From Apteryx mantelli (Eukaryota; Chordata; Aves; Apterygiformes; Apterygidae): a stretch of 64,000 nt of DNA. Both the position numbers and the translations under genes were made by a program. Location of the stretch: the NCBI RefSeq assembly GCF_036417845.1, contig NC_089981.1, forward strand, positions 8,883,501 to 8,947,500. Direction: 5' to 3'. Positions 11,985 through 24,945 of this stretch are shown here, piece after piece (position 1 is the stretch's first letter; every line of letters begins with the position of its first letter). Under the pieces are notes generated by a model. That model saw only the letters and a list, made by a program, of their open reading frames with translations, was not told where the DNA came from and searched no databases.

Positions 11985-14788
11985 GATTCAGAAAGGTACT
12001 TAATTGTTAGAAGTGATTTTAGGTGGACTTTTAACTGGTTGTATCTTCAACTTCTATCTTGAAAGACTGTGTTCCTCTGCTGCTGAAAGCTGGAGGAATC
12101 CTGACTCTTAACTTGCAAGTTCCAAGCACAACCAGGACTCCTGCCTGAGGAGTGCGTGGCACAGAATTGCAGTTCTCTGTTCTACTACGAACGTTTGCTC
12201 ATGTAGGAAAACCACCAGTCCGTCAAGATGAGAAAAAGCTTTCAAAGATATTCAAGAGGAGAAAAGCAATGTGATTTGAATTTATGGCCATTTCTGCTAC
12301 GTCTTCAGTATTTGAAAGGAGTAGCCTCTTCCAGTGCAACACACAGAACCTGAAGTTCTGCAAAGGAAATCTTGGAGAACAGACACCCGTGTTTTTGCCC
12401 CCCAAACACTAGGGAAAGTAACTGTCCCTCTCCTGTTAAATCCCCCTCTTCTGTCACTCATTACTACCTCCTTTTTCCCCTTCTGCCTGGAAACATGAAA
12501 AAAATACAGAAATGCAAAAAAGATTGACTTCTAATTTTGCTACCATTGTGAAGTAACAAGAACTTATTCCTGCTTTTCATCTCCACATATCAGCAATCCA
12601 CTTGAGGCAACTGAGTGAACCGGTAGTTATTTTAAGGACATTGGACATAATCTGAAAGTTAAACAAGCTGCAGTGTTCTTTCACTTAAAGAAATGCTGAA
12701 ATAAGATGGTGACTTACCAACTACGTGTCTGTCATCAATGTGATTTTGAGACTAAACGACCAATCATTTCTGGGAGATGAGAAAGTTGGGAAAGGCTTTG
12801 GAATCCTTTTATCAATTCAACTAAGCTAGCTCTAAGGATAGGTGTTCTATCACTAGTAGATGTTTCATCCCTTCTGGCTGAGTTTACAAATGCTGTCCCT
12901 CAGTTGGCAGAAGGAGTTGAAATCTTTATTGAGCTGAAAGTGACAGAATTAATCTCAGACAGGCGAGAGGTTCCTGCCTCTGCATAAGGTTCACAGTCAA
13001 AGGGGGATGGAAAGAGGTCTTGCGGATTCCCTTTGCATTTCACTGCAAGCCTGTTAGGGCTGTTATTTCCCCTGACTTCCTCTCCTTAAAGCTGTGCATA
13101 ACTCTAGCAAAGATTGTGTCCCTGTGATCATCTATGGCACCCTAAAGAAGGATTTTACAAGTCTCTTTCTTTCAAACGGCTGCCAGCATATTTTACAGAG
13201 AGGTGATATGACTGCGAAACATCATTATTTTTGCCCAAAGACACACGGCTGGGGAGAAAACTTATCTTCAGTATGTTATAGTCTGAATTTTGATCAAGTA
13301 GTGATGATTAAAGGCCATCACTATCTCAGAAGCCGTTTATCTCAGTAACGCTAAAATTAGAATATGCACGGGGTAGTAAAAGCATTTGGACTATATGCAC
13401 TATTATCCCACTGGCCTGACAGTCCCAAAATGCAGGAAAAAGAATGTGAAAATGTAGCCTTCTGGTGCTGCTAGTTGTCATCTTTCTGTTGCTGCAGAGG
13501 CTGAAGCTCAAGGTTTATCTCTTGTTTCTGATTATTAAGTATCATCAGATATGTGAAGTTCACAGCTTTTACACGTATCAATGTTGCGCTGTCCTTATCT
13601 TGAACAGAGAAGTGAGATTTTTAAACCAGATTTCTGAGGTGTCCAAAATTGTCTCTTTCAGTGGACTCCCAGCTCACAGGAAGGAAATAGCTTGAAAAGA
13701 AATCACAGGCATCATTTTATTTTCCTGTGTATGTTTACAGGTCTCTGGGAAGAGCAATGTACACTACTACTCTTCCAGAAAAAGACAGGTAGGTTGTCAT
13801 CAAAGAGCTTCCCTGCACAGCAATGAGTCATGTCTGCACACCTCTCTCTGCGCTGATGTTTAAGATGATAGTCAAAGCCATCTAGAGCTAAGCATCAGCA
13901 GAACCGGCAGCATGTTTCAATCAAGAATCACAATCTCAAACCTAAATATGCTTTCTGACAAATATCATCAAAAAGAACAGATTTTCATAAGCCCCACATT
14001 CATCTAAGCCCTGCATTCACCTATGCCTTAGTCTCCACCTCGAGAAACCCAGACAAAATTAGGGAATTTAAAATGTTAAAGAGCTGCTGTCTCTTCAAAT
14101 CTACAGTTTGCTTTTCTAAGAAAGCCTTCTGATCCAACATCCAGAATCCTGTTCCTCTTCTTCCCTTCCCCAAATCTTAGTTCCAGGAGGAGATCTGGGA
14201 AAATCCCTGACTTGAATCACTTCTCATGACGGCAATGCTAAAGTAAGTCTATTTGTGGTAGAACAGCATTGCCCAGAGTCAGGAGGTCCTAGGGGCATTT
14301 GGGGGTTTCCCTGCTGCAAACAGCTGAGGAAAACTCGATGGATCAAGAACAGTACTGTTAAGAACTTTAGGGAAATTTTCAGTGTTCAGCTAGGAATTAG
14401 GTTATATTGTGTGGAGTATGGAGAGATATTGGATCCCCGTATTTCCACTGAGATACCTATTCCTTAGATCTTTATAGTGTAAAGCACCAGACGACTGACC
14501 AGCCTAGACCTGAGACTTACACAGCTCTAAGGTGTCTAAAGGTAAAAGCCACAATACCACCCCAAAGGCTCGGGTTTGACTGGTGACAATATGCTCACAT
14601 CCTTTTGACTGACAGTTTCCAAAGAAAGATGAGAGCTACATGAAACCTTGAATTTAGTTTCAGTTCTACTCTGAACAGCCATGCCAAAAATAGAACAACA
14701 TTCCTGAAAAGTCCCTCCTGAACACTTCTCTTTGCCTCCCCATGGTTTCTTGAGCTACAGTCATCTTACAATCACTCACCCTGTTGTT
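11985..14788. other. Intergenic, no gene seen
   Basis: Unique AT-rich sequence between the plus-strand OR pseudogene and the minus-strand OR relic. No open frame has a family signature, and I recognise no repeat or RNA gene. Confidence 0.6.
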
Positions 14789-15799
14789 TCATGTCTCACT
14801 CCTCTTTGCTTTTCTGCTCCACAGCTTGTTCAAGGCTTTTTTCATGTCTTCATTTCGGAGGGTGTAAATCAAGGGATTGAGCATAGGCGTGATGATAGTG
14901 TAAAACACAGAGATTATCTTGTCTGCTGAAAAGATGGTGGAAGGGCGCATACAGATGAAAATGCATGACCCAAGGAACAGAAGTGCAACAGTGATATGGG
15001 AGGTGCAGGTAGAGAGTGCTTTGAGACGCCCTTTGGAAGAGCGTGTCCTCAAAGAGACCAAATTAATGACACAGGACACAACAAGAACAAGCAAAGAGCC
15101 CGAGGAAATCAGACCACTATTGGCAACCACGATGCAACCAGCCACGTAGGTGTCAGTGCAGGCCAGCTTCAGCAAAGCGTGTACATCACAGAAGTAGTGG
15201 TCGATCTCATTGGGCCCACAAAACAATAGCTGAGCAGTCAGCAGGGTCTGCACCAGGGAGTGCACACAGCCTCCCACCCACGAAGCTGCCACCAGCCGGC
15301 CACACACATGCTTGTTCATAATGCTTGCGTAATGAAGTGGCTTGCATATAGCAGTGTAACGATCATACGCCATTGCTATGAGGATGAACATCTCCGTGCA
15401 GGCAAAGAGATGGACCCCAAAGAGCTGTGCTATGCAGCCCACAAAAGAGATGGTCTTCTTTTCAGCAAGAAGGTCATAAATGAGTTTGGGAACTGTGACA
15501 GTAGAGTAACTGATATCTACAAAGGACAAGCAGCTCAGGAAGAAGTACATGGGAGAGTCGAGCTGTTGACTGTTCTATATAGTGATGATGCTAAGCAGGT
15601 TTCCAAGAATAACAGTGGCATAGAAGACTAAGAAGAATGTGAAGCATACTTTTGCTAATGTATCATCTTGTGTGAGTCCCTGGAAGACAAACTCTGTCAC
15701 ATTGTTTTTGTTCTTCACATACGTCACGTAGACAGGACCTGAAGCACAGAATAAAGCCACCTGTGATGGCATTAGAAACACAGTGTTATCAGTACACAT
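14789..15799 (-). pseudogene. Olfactory receptor, OR4-like, one nonsense codon
   Basis: The frame is continuous from the N-terminus (NNVTEFVFQGLTQ) to the C-terminus except for one TAG at 15575-15577. That position lies just after TM1 (GNLLSIITI, stop, NSQQLDSPMYFF) and aligns without a gap to the intact OR at 20219-21181. The rest is canonical: FVGCIAQLFG, MAYDRYTAICKPLHY, HYFCDVHALLKLACTD, KALSTCTSHITVALLF, TPMLNPLIYTLRNEDMKKAL. A second weakness is that the codon where ORs normally start (before KNKNNVTEF) is GTG at 15716-15718; an in-frame ATG lies 27 codons upstream. OR4-like assignment rests on resemblance to its neighbour and is tentative. The gene is either very recently dead or a segregating pseudogene. 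The nonsense codon could also be a sequence error. Confidence 0.9.
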
Positions 15800-17642
15800 C
15801 CATATTGATCACTGGTATGTTCAATATCAATGTATTCCCTTTTATGCCTTTTGGGGAAAGTTTCCTTTCAAAGTCAATGCTTCTCTCAAGGAGTGACAGT
15901 TGATATCTAACTCAGAATGTATTACTGAAGTGTGTATTAGCGAGTTCCGTTTATTTATTTGAGGGAGTTGGTGGAAATATCCTCCAGATTCATATTTCTG
16001 ATCTTTGCCCCTTTTAAAAAGGAAGACTAGTTACTAGGTTCCCTAAACATCCACTTTTGTTGTGTTGATTTGGAAACGAAAAACTGACTGAGAAGGGTAG
16101 TGCATGTTTTGATTTGAGTCTCAACACGTTAGTCATCCCCTAAGGAATTCTGCTCAGGCAGTGAACGTACCTTCTTTTTCAACCCTCTGAGGGAATTCAA
16201 CAGAACTAGTCCTTACTATTGCTCTCTGACTCTGGTAGAATGTCCATGCATTTCTGTGCAGCCATCAGTATTCACATCATGACACAAGGCAGCTGGCTAA
16301 TTAACATCACTTCAACTCTCAGTGTAGATCCTTCTGGAGGAGGTAAAGTGGACACCTACCTCATGTCTGTTTAGCAGAGATGTGCCTTTAGGCACAAACT
16401 GTCTTTAAGGCGCCCTAAGTGAAATCAGACCATGTTCAAGGGATGCCAGGAAACCTGAAGCAGGAGAGTCATTTTCCTATATGTGCTGTACTGGGCTACA
16501 TCTTGTGTGGATTGGTTCCAGTTATTGCTCAGGAGTTTCTGGGTTGCGACCTCAGTCTCCAAAAGAGCAGGCTTGTATTTCCTCAGACCACCTTTCCTAC
16601 AGCACATGGGTGAATACTGGAGATAATCTGCATTAACGATGTGTCAGTAAGGTTTTTGTACACCTCAGCCAAGTTCTGGACTAGGCATGGAAACCCCCAT
16701 AAACACACCTGTGATGCCACCGGGGTAATAAATACACCACTGCTGAATCTCCTTTACTCACCAACACCCTTGTATTCACCTTTGCTGCACTCTAGTGCAG
16801 TACGCAAGTATCACTAGTGTTCAGTTTCTATACTGAAAAGATAGACGGCAAGAGCTGCATAACAGTGTCTACAATACTGGCAAGTCCTTTGGGACCTTAA
16901 TCCTGTTCCACAATCACAGGTCAATCACTTCCTTCTCACGCGATCTCTGCCTCTTCCACCCTCCAAGTTCAGCAGCAGAGGAAATATTCTTTTATGTCTC
17001 CGTCCCTATCTCCATGCCACTCCATGGGCAGAGGGAAAGCAGTGTGGGGAGGCCCAAAGCGTGTGTGTTAAGAGCATTGTTGCCACGATGTGTACAGCTA
17101 GAGGGGACAAGTTAAGACTGAGTACATAGGCAGTGCTGCAGCTACCTATTGACTCCTTGACTCTGTAACACCAGAAACTTCCTTTTGACAGATATTTCTG
17201 GAAATGGCATATAACTGAAAAATATGCAAAGAAGACACCAATCAAAACAAAGGGTAAAAAAAAAATTGAGTTCTTTCTACTTCATAAAATGCACCTCACA
17301 AAAGTCACTCAACAGTAATGCCTCTTTTCAAAGGCAGGATTTCATAGTCACGCTTGAACAAAACAAAGAAGCAAGATCAGAAAACTTACACAGTTTATAT
17401 TTGCTAGTCTCCAACAGTTTGCCTGCTATTCTCTGATGACCTTCTAGGACCACTTTAGGCAGTTTCATCAAAACCTCTCAGCTCCAAGCTGCTTCTTGTG
17501 TGTCACGAGAGCAGTCCACATCTCTGCCAGGGCTGAAAACTACAGAGGATGAAAGGGACAGCCTGAATGTCTAGCTCCATTTCTCATTCTGCAAAAACAA
17601 CTTCCAAGAGCATCTGCAAGAACAACTCTCTTTCTCTCCAGA

Positions 17643-17670
17643 ATATATATATATATATATAAATATATAT
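17643..17670. repeat. (TA)n microsatellite
   Basis: Alternating TA run interrupted by one AAA, in noncoding DNA. Confidence 0.9.
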
Positions 17671-18258
17671 TTTGGACAGCTATTAGAGTAATCTCTACAG
17701 GGTGACTGTGGAGCGTGATCACCTAGACCATGTCACATTGTGGGGGGGTTTGCTTGCTTTCTTGCTTGCTTTCCAATGCTGTCCAGATAAATGGACTTCA
17801 TTTAGTATTAGCTATGTGCTTCTTTTGGAAACATTTCTATTTAAAATCAATGTCATGGCTGACCATTTGCAAGATTTTGTGTTCACATTGCCCTTGCAAT
17901 CAAACATTTTTTGAGTAAAGATGACTCTTACACGTGTCAGATATTTTTTCCCTTCCAAGACAATATTTCACATATGCTTTCTTATTTCTTATTAACTTGC
18001 TCTTACCATTGCATGTTTGCAGCATAAATAAATATCAGAACTGTGCTATATGACTGTTGGCACTTAGACATCTGGTCTGTACACGTTTGAAACAAGAAGT
18101 AAACGAGGAAATTATTTCAAGACTTTAAAAATGTTTGTGGTCAGGCCTCACTACTTGCCAGGTATTTTTACTCAGGCAATGCAAAATACAGAAGCAGCTG
18201 GTTAGTCCTCATATTAAGTCATTATAAGAATCTGGGCCAATGTGTAGAGGAATCAAAT

Positions 18259-18283
18259 GTTGTTGTTGTTGCTGTTGTTGTTC
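18259..18283. repeat. (TTG)n microsatellite
   Basis: About eight TTG/TGT units with one CTG interruption, in noncoding DNA. Confidence 0.9.
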
Positions 18284-20218
18284 ACGCCTTCCATAAGCTA
18301 TGGTCCTGCTGTTGCCTGCTAGCACCCGCCAGCTGGAAGAGAAATCAGAAAAATCATGGCATTCTTCCCCAAAACATTAAAAAAAAACAAAACAAAACAG
18401 TTTTTAAATTATAAGCCTTAGCTTGAACTGGCCGTGTGCCCTAACCCCTCAGCAGTTTCAGTATGAAGGGGGTCAGTGGGCCCCATCTGTCTTTCTACCT
18501 GCCCCACCCCAGGTGAGACAGACCAGCCTCTGAAGGCGCCTGTCCCTCTCCGTTGACAATGGTGCTCAGCTAGACAACTGTCCTTCATTGCATGAAGAAT
18601 TTAGATTGATACAAATAGGTGGGGCTGGTCCCACCTTTAGCTGTGTCCACAGAGTGTGAATGCTGGGTGAGGGACATGCTGGCCCAGGCCTGAGGGACAC
18701 TATCCCTCTAAGCCTTGAGAATCAGGATTTATCCCAGTTCCATCCTGCTGGCTGCCATCCACATAACCCACCACGGTGAGGAGAAGACACTGAGACATCC
18801 GCAGTGTACTGGTGCATGCCTGTGAAACGGGAACCCACTCTGCCACCCCCTGCATAGAGCAGAGGACATTCGGGGAACCAGAGCATTTCTGACATTGTCC
18901 CAGGGTTTGGTCTGTAGATCTGCCGCTCTCCTGTGCAGGCAACACCTTCTTATCTTGAATCACACTTAAGCCATGTTAAGGTGCAACACAAGTGCAAGCA
19001 AGTGTTTATAGGGAACGTGAAGTGAAGGAAGAAAAAAGAAAGTGCTTTAGTTACTTTCAGAGTGCATTACACAGATGTCTTTCTCCCTCACACAGCTCAT
19101 TTGCTCTTTTCCTCCTGGCAAGGTAGGAGTCAGGGTCCCGCGGCTCCTCGTGGCTCCTTCGTCCTTGTGGAGAACCTTAGCTGCTACAACTAACCTCCCT
19201 GTGGCAGCTGTGACTGGCTCTGAGATGATTTAATCTTCCATCTTCACATCTCTTCCTTCCTGCAGGAGTAGCTGTTCCAGCTATTCCCTTGGAATACGTG
19301 TTTCTTCCTTTGCCTGGGCCTGTAGATGTGCCCTGTTGGGCTAGGAGTTATCCTGCGTACAGGAATTATTCCCAAACAACTCTTTTTTTTCATTGACTCA
19401 TAAAATTGTGCCCCCCAATGCTTTCTTTGGTGGCGACAATTTCCTACGGTGAGCAATTTATCTTTCACTTGGATCTTTGATTCTCTATTAGTAATAAACA
19501 TTAAAATGCAAAATCTGAGGCAGAGATGAAGGGCAGACGGGATGGCTAGGAAGGAGGGCATTAGTGATAGGTGAACTACTGCAGAAAGGAAGAGAGTTGC
19601 ACTGGAATGGGAAGGGGAGAAGCTTCTCCTCATATCATCTGCATCAGCAAATGACCCAACCAGCATCTAAGATCAGCAGTTTAATTGCTAACCCATGGAT
19701 TCAGCATATGACAATGCAGTACTCCTAAGAAGGCATTTACTCCAAAGTAAAGGGGAAGGAAGCCTTTGGTACAATTGCTTCCAGCAGCAGGGGACCAACA
19801 GCCTTGCAGACACCTTGGGCCATCGTTTCCTAGCTAAGTAGATTACAGAGTAGATGGAGTTTGTCTGACGGAAAGTTTACACCCGGGAGAGCTCGGACTA
19901 ATGGGATGCTCTGCCTGGAACACATTTTAATATTTTTGATAGCATTCATTTATTTATTTGCTGGTGTCTCGACAGTGCTTGGAAGCCCCAGTCCTGCGCC
20001 TGTGCTATTCAAAAAGAGAACATAAAGGGAATCCCTGCTAGTCACAGAGTTTACAATGCCATTCCAATCAAAACATGAACTTTCAGCGTCTTCCTAATTA
20101 CTGCAACAGCTAAAACCAAGCTTTTCTTCAGAAGGGAGCTTTCAGTAAATTTTCCAAAATGGAATTATAGTGAGAGAGACTTGATTTTCTCAGCTCCTGA
20201 GAAAATGTTACCACAGTT

Positions 20219-21181
20219 CTACACCTCACCCTTTTCACTCCAGACTTTTCTATTCCACAGTTTTCTCATGGCACTTTTCATCTCCTCATTTCTCAGTGTG
20301 TAGATGAGTGGGTTCAGCATGGGTGTGATGACAGTGTAAAACACAGCCACGCTCTTGTCCTCTGAGAGATTGCTGGATGGGCGTATGTAGGTGAATGTGC
20401 ATGGCCCAAAGAAGAGAATCACCACAGTAATGTGGGACCCACAGGTGGAGAGGGCTTTCTTCCGCCCTTCGGACGTTCGCCTTTTCAAGGAAAACAAAAT
20501 GACAATGTAGGACGTGACCAGGATGACGAAAGAGACCAAAGTAATCATTCCAGTATTGGCAACGACAATGACGCCCACAACATAGGTGTCGGTACAGGCC
20601 AGTTGTAGTAGGGGATGGACATCACAGAAGTAGTGGTCAATTTTGTTGGGGCCACAAAAAGGGAGGCTAACGGTTATGAGGGTCTGCACCAGGGAGTGCA
20701 CAAAGCCCCCCACCCATGAACCCATCACCATCCAGCCACACACACGCCTGATCATGAGGGTGGTGTAGTGCAGGGGTCTGCATATGGCAAAGTAGCGATC
20801 ATAGGCCATCATTGTGAGGATGAAGATCTCAGCGCAGGCAAAGAAATGTAACCCGAATAGCTGTGCCATGCAACCCCCAAAGGAAATGGTTTTCTTCTCA
20901 ACAAGGAAGTCAGCAATCATTTTGGGAGCTGTGGCAGAAGAGAAGCAAAGATCTGCAATGGACAGGTGGCAGAGAAAGAAATACATGGGGGAGTTCAGAC
21001 TTTGACTGCTAATTACAGTGACAACGATGAGCAGATTTCCTGCCACAATAACAATGTAGAAGAACAAAAACACCACAAAACATATTTTCTGCACCCCTTG
21101 GTTCTTTGAAAGGCCCAGAAGAACGAATTCCTTCACACTGCTTACGTTCTGCATGTTGGTCAGCCGGGTGGCAATATGCAA
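20219..21181 (-). CDS. Olfactory receptor, intact, OR4-like
   Basis: Odorant-binding seven-helix GPCR, expected in olfactory cilia and signalling through G-olf. The open frame is 320 codons. The usual OR start is probably the second Met (codon 10, ATG at 21154-21152), giving about 311 residues, the normal OR length. N12-V-S is a likely N-glycosylation site. TM1 has GN at 49-50, SPMYFFL (64-70) precedes TM2, C104 can pair with C186, MAYDRY is at 125-130 (DRY at 128-130), KALSTCGSH (242-250) leads into TM6, and PMLNPLIY is at 287-294. No stop or frameshift is present. It is the only fully open receptor here. Its closest visible relative is the nonsense-bearing copy at 14789-15799 on the same strand, which suggests a local tandem duplication. 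OR4-like is my reading; ligand unknown. Confidence 0.95.
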   Translation of the reverse strand: MHIATRLTNMQNVSSVKEFVLLGLSKNQGVQKICFVVFLFFYIVIVAGNLLIVVTVISSQSLNSPMYFFLCHLSIADLCFSSATAPKMIADFLVEKKTISFGGCMAQLFGLHFFACAEIFILTMMAYDRYFAICRPLHYTTLMIRRVCGWMVMGSWVGGFVHSLVQTLITVSLPFCGPNKIDHYFCDVHPLLQLACTDTYVVGVIVVANTGMITLVSFVILVTSYIVILFSLKRRTSEGRKKALSTCGSHITVVILFFGPCTFTYIRPSSNLSEDKSVAVFYTVITPMLNPLIYTLRNEEMKSAMRKLWNRKVWSEKGEV

Positions 21182-24100
21182 TATACAGCTTACACACCTG
21201 GGAAAACAAAGACAGACACATGATTCATCAGCATTTTTTCATTATTAATAATGAGTTCTATATCAGAAGTGGATACAAACCAAGAAAAATATAGCATTAG
21301 TATTAAGTTTATGAATTGGTTAGTTTCTGTCATGTATTTTTTCACAGCTACTTAATTCTCCACAGTACAAAGCTTCTGCCATGGCTTTGGTGGCACGGAG
21401 ATAGGTGCACTCTGTGGTATATTCCTTAATCCTGGTGCTCCAGGATTTTGAAGGACTGGCTCCATGGCTGGTAGCCTTCCATGCACTAAGGACAAGGCCA
21501 GAGTGTTCACCTTGGGCACTACAAGGCAGATAATGCAGTATGTTTGCCCTCAGGGGAGACAAAGTCCCTGACAGCAATCTTTGTAAAATGGGTGTCTTTA
21601 AGAATACCTGGAAATATTGCTCAGAATGATGATTTGCTTTATAAGTACACGTGATCTTTGAATTCTTGTTTAGAAGGGAAATGTAACCACATGCAGAGAA
21701 AAGAACTCTCTTGTGTATATACATTTTGAAACGTAAATATGAAGTGTCACAGGCTGAAAAATGAGTTCTGGGAAGGTTATCTATCATGGAGGGGAAAAAA
21801 ATTGCACATATGACTTAATGTAGTACTTCACATTGTTCTAAATCTCAGCATTGTTTCTATCAGAGGAAGGAAGAATGAAAGACTCTTGTGAGATCTTCTG
21901 TCCCAGCATTGTACTGATTTTACCTAGTATGATTTTTGATACACTCTGCGTGATGCTTTCAAGGGTTAACTTAGCTTAATGAAGCTAATCTAACTAAACT
22001 CCTTCAACAGCCAGTATAAGTCTCTCTGTAGGCTGATTCAGAATGACTGAATTAGGGTCCTTTGCAGAACCCTTTTTTCCTCCATTCACTATGAGGAGCT
22101 TAAGCAAATTAGCACCACCAGGTTAGAATGACCTTTAGAGAATAATCTTTTTTGGTGCCTGAAAGTAGCTCAGAGCTTTTTGTAATGCCATCCACCTTTT
22201 TTAGGTTATGGCTGAGCTCCTTGTCCCTAGGCATTTCTACATCCATACAGTTTCTCATTCGAGACAAGGTCACATTCCAGCATAAACATGGGACTTCTTT
22301 GGTTCACCCTGTGTTCCAGCTATAACCCATCGAGCATTACATGTCACTAATAAATGAGTAGCCTACATCTTTAGAAAGAGTGTAACGTCTCTAGCTTGCC
22401 TTTATGCACCCAGACCACCAGAGTTCCTTTGGTCAAAGAAGTCTGGGAACCACCAGATTAAACTCTTCACAGAGAGTTTAAGGTCAGCCAAAAGCAGGCA
22501 CTCTTTTAATAAAAATATCCACTGTATGGGCTTCCTTCTAGCATCAAAACATTCCCCGTCAGCTGGTGTTAAAATGCACCATTTTAAGTCCTGCAGAATT
22601 ACATCACAACCAGGTCTTCTCATTTGTCTTGGTGATCTGTGAGCAAATCTGTGGAATGATTCAGTTAAGCCAAGTTATCTACCAACTACTTCAATCTGCA
22701 GCATAATCAGAAATTCTCGTGCAGGCACAAAGGGATCAAGCATCCACAGGAAACACTGAAACTGAGAAAAGCCAAGATTACTTTCAAACCCACAAAGTGA
22801 AGCCGAGAGAGGAAGTGGAGAAAAGTAGGGACTTTTCCTATGCTTACAGTTGTACTTACACTAGATGAAAGTTTTTCAAGCAGAAGGGTAAACTTTACAT
22901 GGATGGTTCCCCTTCAGATATTTCTAAAAGGAAAAGGATCAGTAAGAACAACGGGAGGTCAGTTTCTCCCTCGTCTTACCAAGTTGTGATCCTTTCTAAC
23001 CCTCTTCCTTCTACTGAGCAACGACGTAGACTTCTCAACAGAATAAATGACAGGGATGAAATGAGCACACCTTTATGGCTGTGCAGTACCCAGTCCAAAA
23101 GAAATAGCTGGGCTCCATCCAAGCCAGAGCATGACTGGAAGCATACCACAGCAATCGCAGGGCCATATTTAGGCAGTCAGAAAGGAGTGACCAAGAGAGA
23201 AATGGTCGGGGGAAACTATATGCCTGAATACCAGCAGATGGCAAACTCCTGAGCTAGAAACATGGTGTGCATCTACAAAAGGACCGATTCACAATTCAGA
23301 CAGCTCGACTATGTGTCTTGCTTAATAAGGTCCTTTCCATCACCACCAAACTGCATTTAACAAACTATCTCATCTCATCGCCTTAAGTCATGTAGGCACC
23401 TGTACCTAAGCTAGGCATATTACACCTGACCAGTCTACTTGTAGATGTGATGAATCATGTGCTGCCGGTACCCGTTTCTTACTGTTGACTCCAAGAGGAT
23501 TACTAGAATGACTAATTCAGTAGAGGATTGCCACCAGTTATGGCTTATCTCTTCAAGTGCCTTTGCAGGGGTAGACCTGAGCTATATGACATAATGCAAT
23601 CAGCTGCAAAATAAAATGAATCTCATGTGTACTCTTAACATCTCAAAAAGGGTGAGAAATTGCACCATCTCCTTACTGCATGCATTCTTCCCTAAAATCT
23701 CAGGTGGTTATGGGAAACAAAAGAATAATTTCGAAGCAATAGAATCTGCGGCTGTAGAACTAGCTCTGTATATGATTCTAGCCAAAGACAACTAGAGACA
23801 GTTGATAACTTCAGTGGAAGTTCCTTTCTGTATTTTCACATTTGTGCAAGAAGAAAGGAAAAGGAAGAGGAAAGCAAAGCAAAGCAAAGCAAAGCGAGAA
23901 GGCAGAGAAGCTGCAAAACTTACCTCGCCTGTCTTTAGAGATCTAATATTTTGTGTAAGGGCTGTACAACTTTATCTCCTCAACTTCTGTCTCCCCTGGT
24001 ATGAATGTGTTAGAGCACAGTGCCTTTAAAGAACATAGAATGGCTTCTGGAAAGCTTCCAAAACTTGCTTAGGAGGTGGCTGTTAGTGTATAATCCAGTC

Positions 24101-24828
24101 CCATCTAATTTATTACTTGCTTTCGTGTGTCACAAGTGTATCTTGATGTTTCCTGCCTATGCGAGAAGTGGTTTAATAGGCTGTGTGGATGATGTGACCT
24201 GGGTGTGCTGAATTATGCTTTCATATCCCAGCAGCTGCAAAAAGGGCTGAGAAGAAAACCGTTTAAGTACCAATCTTTAACCCTCTCCCAGGAAATCTTC
24301 CACCTGAAGGGCTCTTGGGGCTGGAGGAGGAGGGGTGGAGGCTTGGTGAAGGGAAGGCGTGAAAGAAAGGGGCAAAGGAGGAGAATGAGTTCTGTCTTGA
24401 CTGAAAAGTTTAAGTAAATATATTTTAAAGAAACAGTTGTCAGTCAATGCTTTTATAATGATATCACAAAGGCATTTCAGGGTTTCTCCATAAGAAATAA
24501 CAGTCAAAGGAGTAGCTGAGTATTCAACTGGACAAGCATATGCATGGAACTATTCAGCTAACGCTTCTCGGAGTTCTTCCTTACTCCAAGCTGACAGTTG
24601 TATGGATTTCCCATGTGTAAAGGGCCATTAGGTCCACTGCTCTGGCTTCCTAGCATTGTGAATGCTAAAACAGTCCATTTGTAATCTAGATATTTTCTCT
24701 CCTTTTTTCACTTCTGTGTATTCCAAAAAACATGTAAAAGAGAAATCTTCATTAAAGGATAAAAAGAAAGAAACCTCAAGCTGTAGGAAGAGTCACCATC
24801 CTCCAGGGATGGTAAAGAATTCCTATCA
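21182..24828. other. Intergenic upstream of the intact OR
   Basis: This would contain any promoter or noncoding 5' exon of the OR at 20219-21181, but none can be placed. A small aagc/aaagc tandem tract lies at about 23869-23896. The 117-codon frame at 22899-23252 has no recognisable domain and I do not call it a gene. Confidence 0.5.
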
Positions 24829-24945
24829 CAGGAGTCTTTTAAGGACAGGTTGGGCTCATTTCTCTCAGGAGTGGTTACGATTAAGTTTTTATAGGGACAG
24901 AAGATGTCCTGGGTGACCTCTTGATGACCCTCCAAGTCCTATCTC
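24829..24945 (+). mobile_element. Old LINE (CR1/L3-type) 3' tail fragment
   Basis: The text cttttaaggacaggttggg, a degraded middle, then gggtgacctcttgatgaccc and tccaagtcctat resembles the 3' end of older sauropsid CR1-type elements (pattern ttaaggacaggttg ... gatgacctctngaggtccc ttccagccctat). It is short and diverged with no coding part, so the family is uncertain. Confidence 0.5.

Larger units (their letters stand above)
15800..20218. other. Intergenic, no gene seen
   Basis: Sequence between the two minus-strand ORs. It holds a (TA)n microsatellite at 17643-17670 and a (TTG)n tract at 18259-18283. Open frames of 60-140 codons (for example 19244-19666 minus) show no recognisable domain. 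Confidence 0.6.

Noticed and set aside
19244..19666. 140-codon minus-strand frame
   Set aside because: No recognisable domain, no flanking splice or promoter evidence. Probably chance.
22899..23252. 117-codon plus-strand frame
   Set aside because: No recognisable family and no supporting context.
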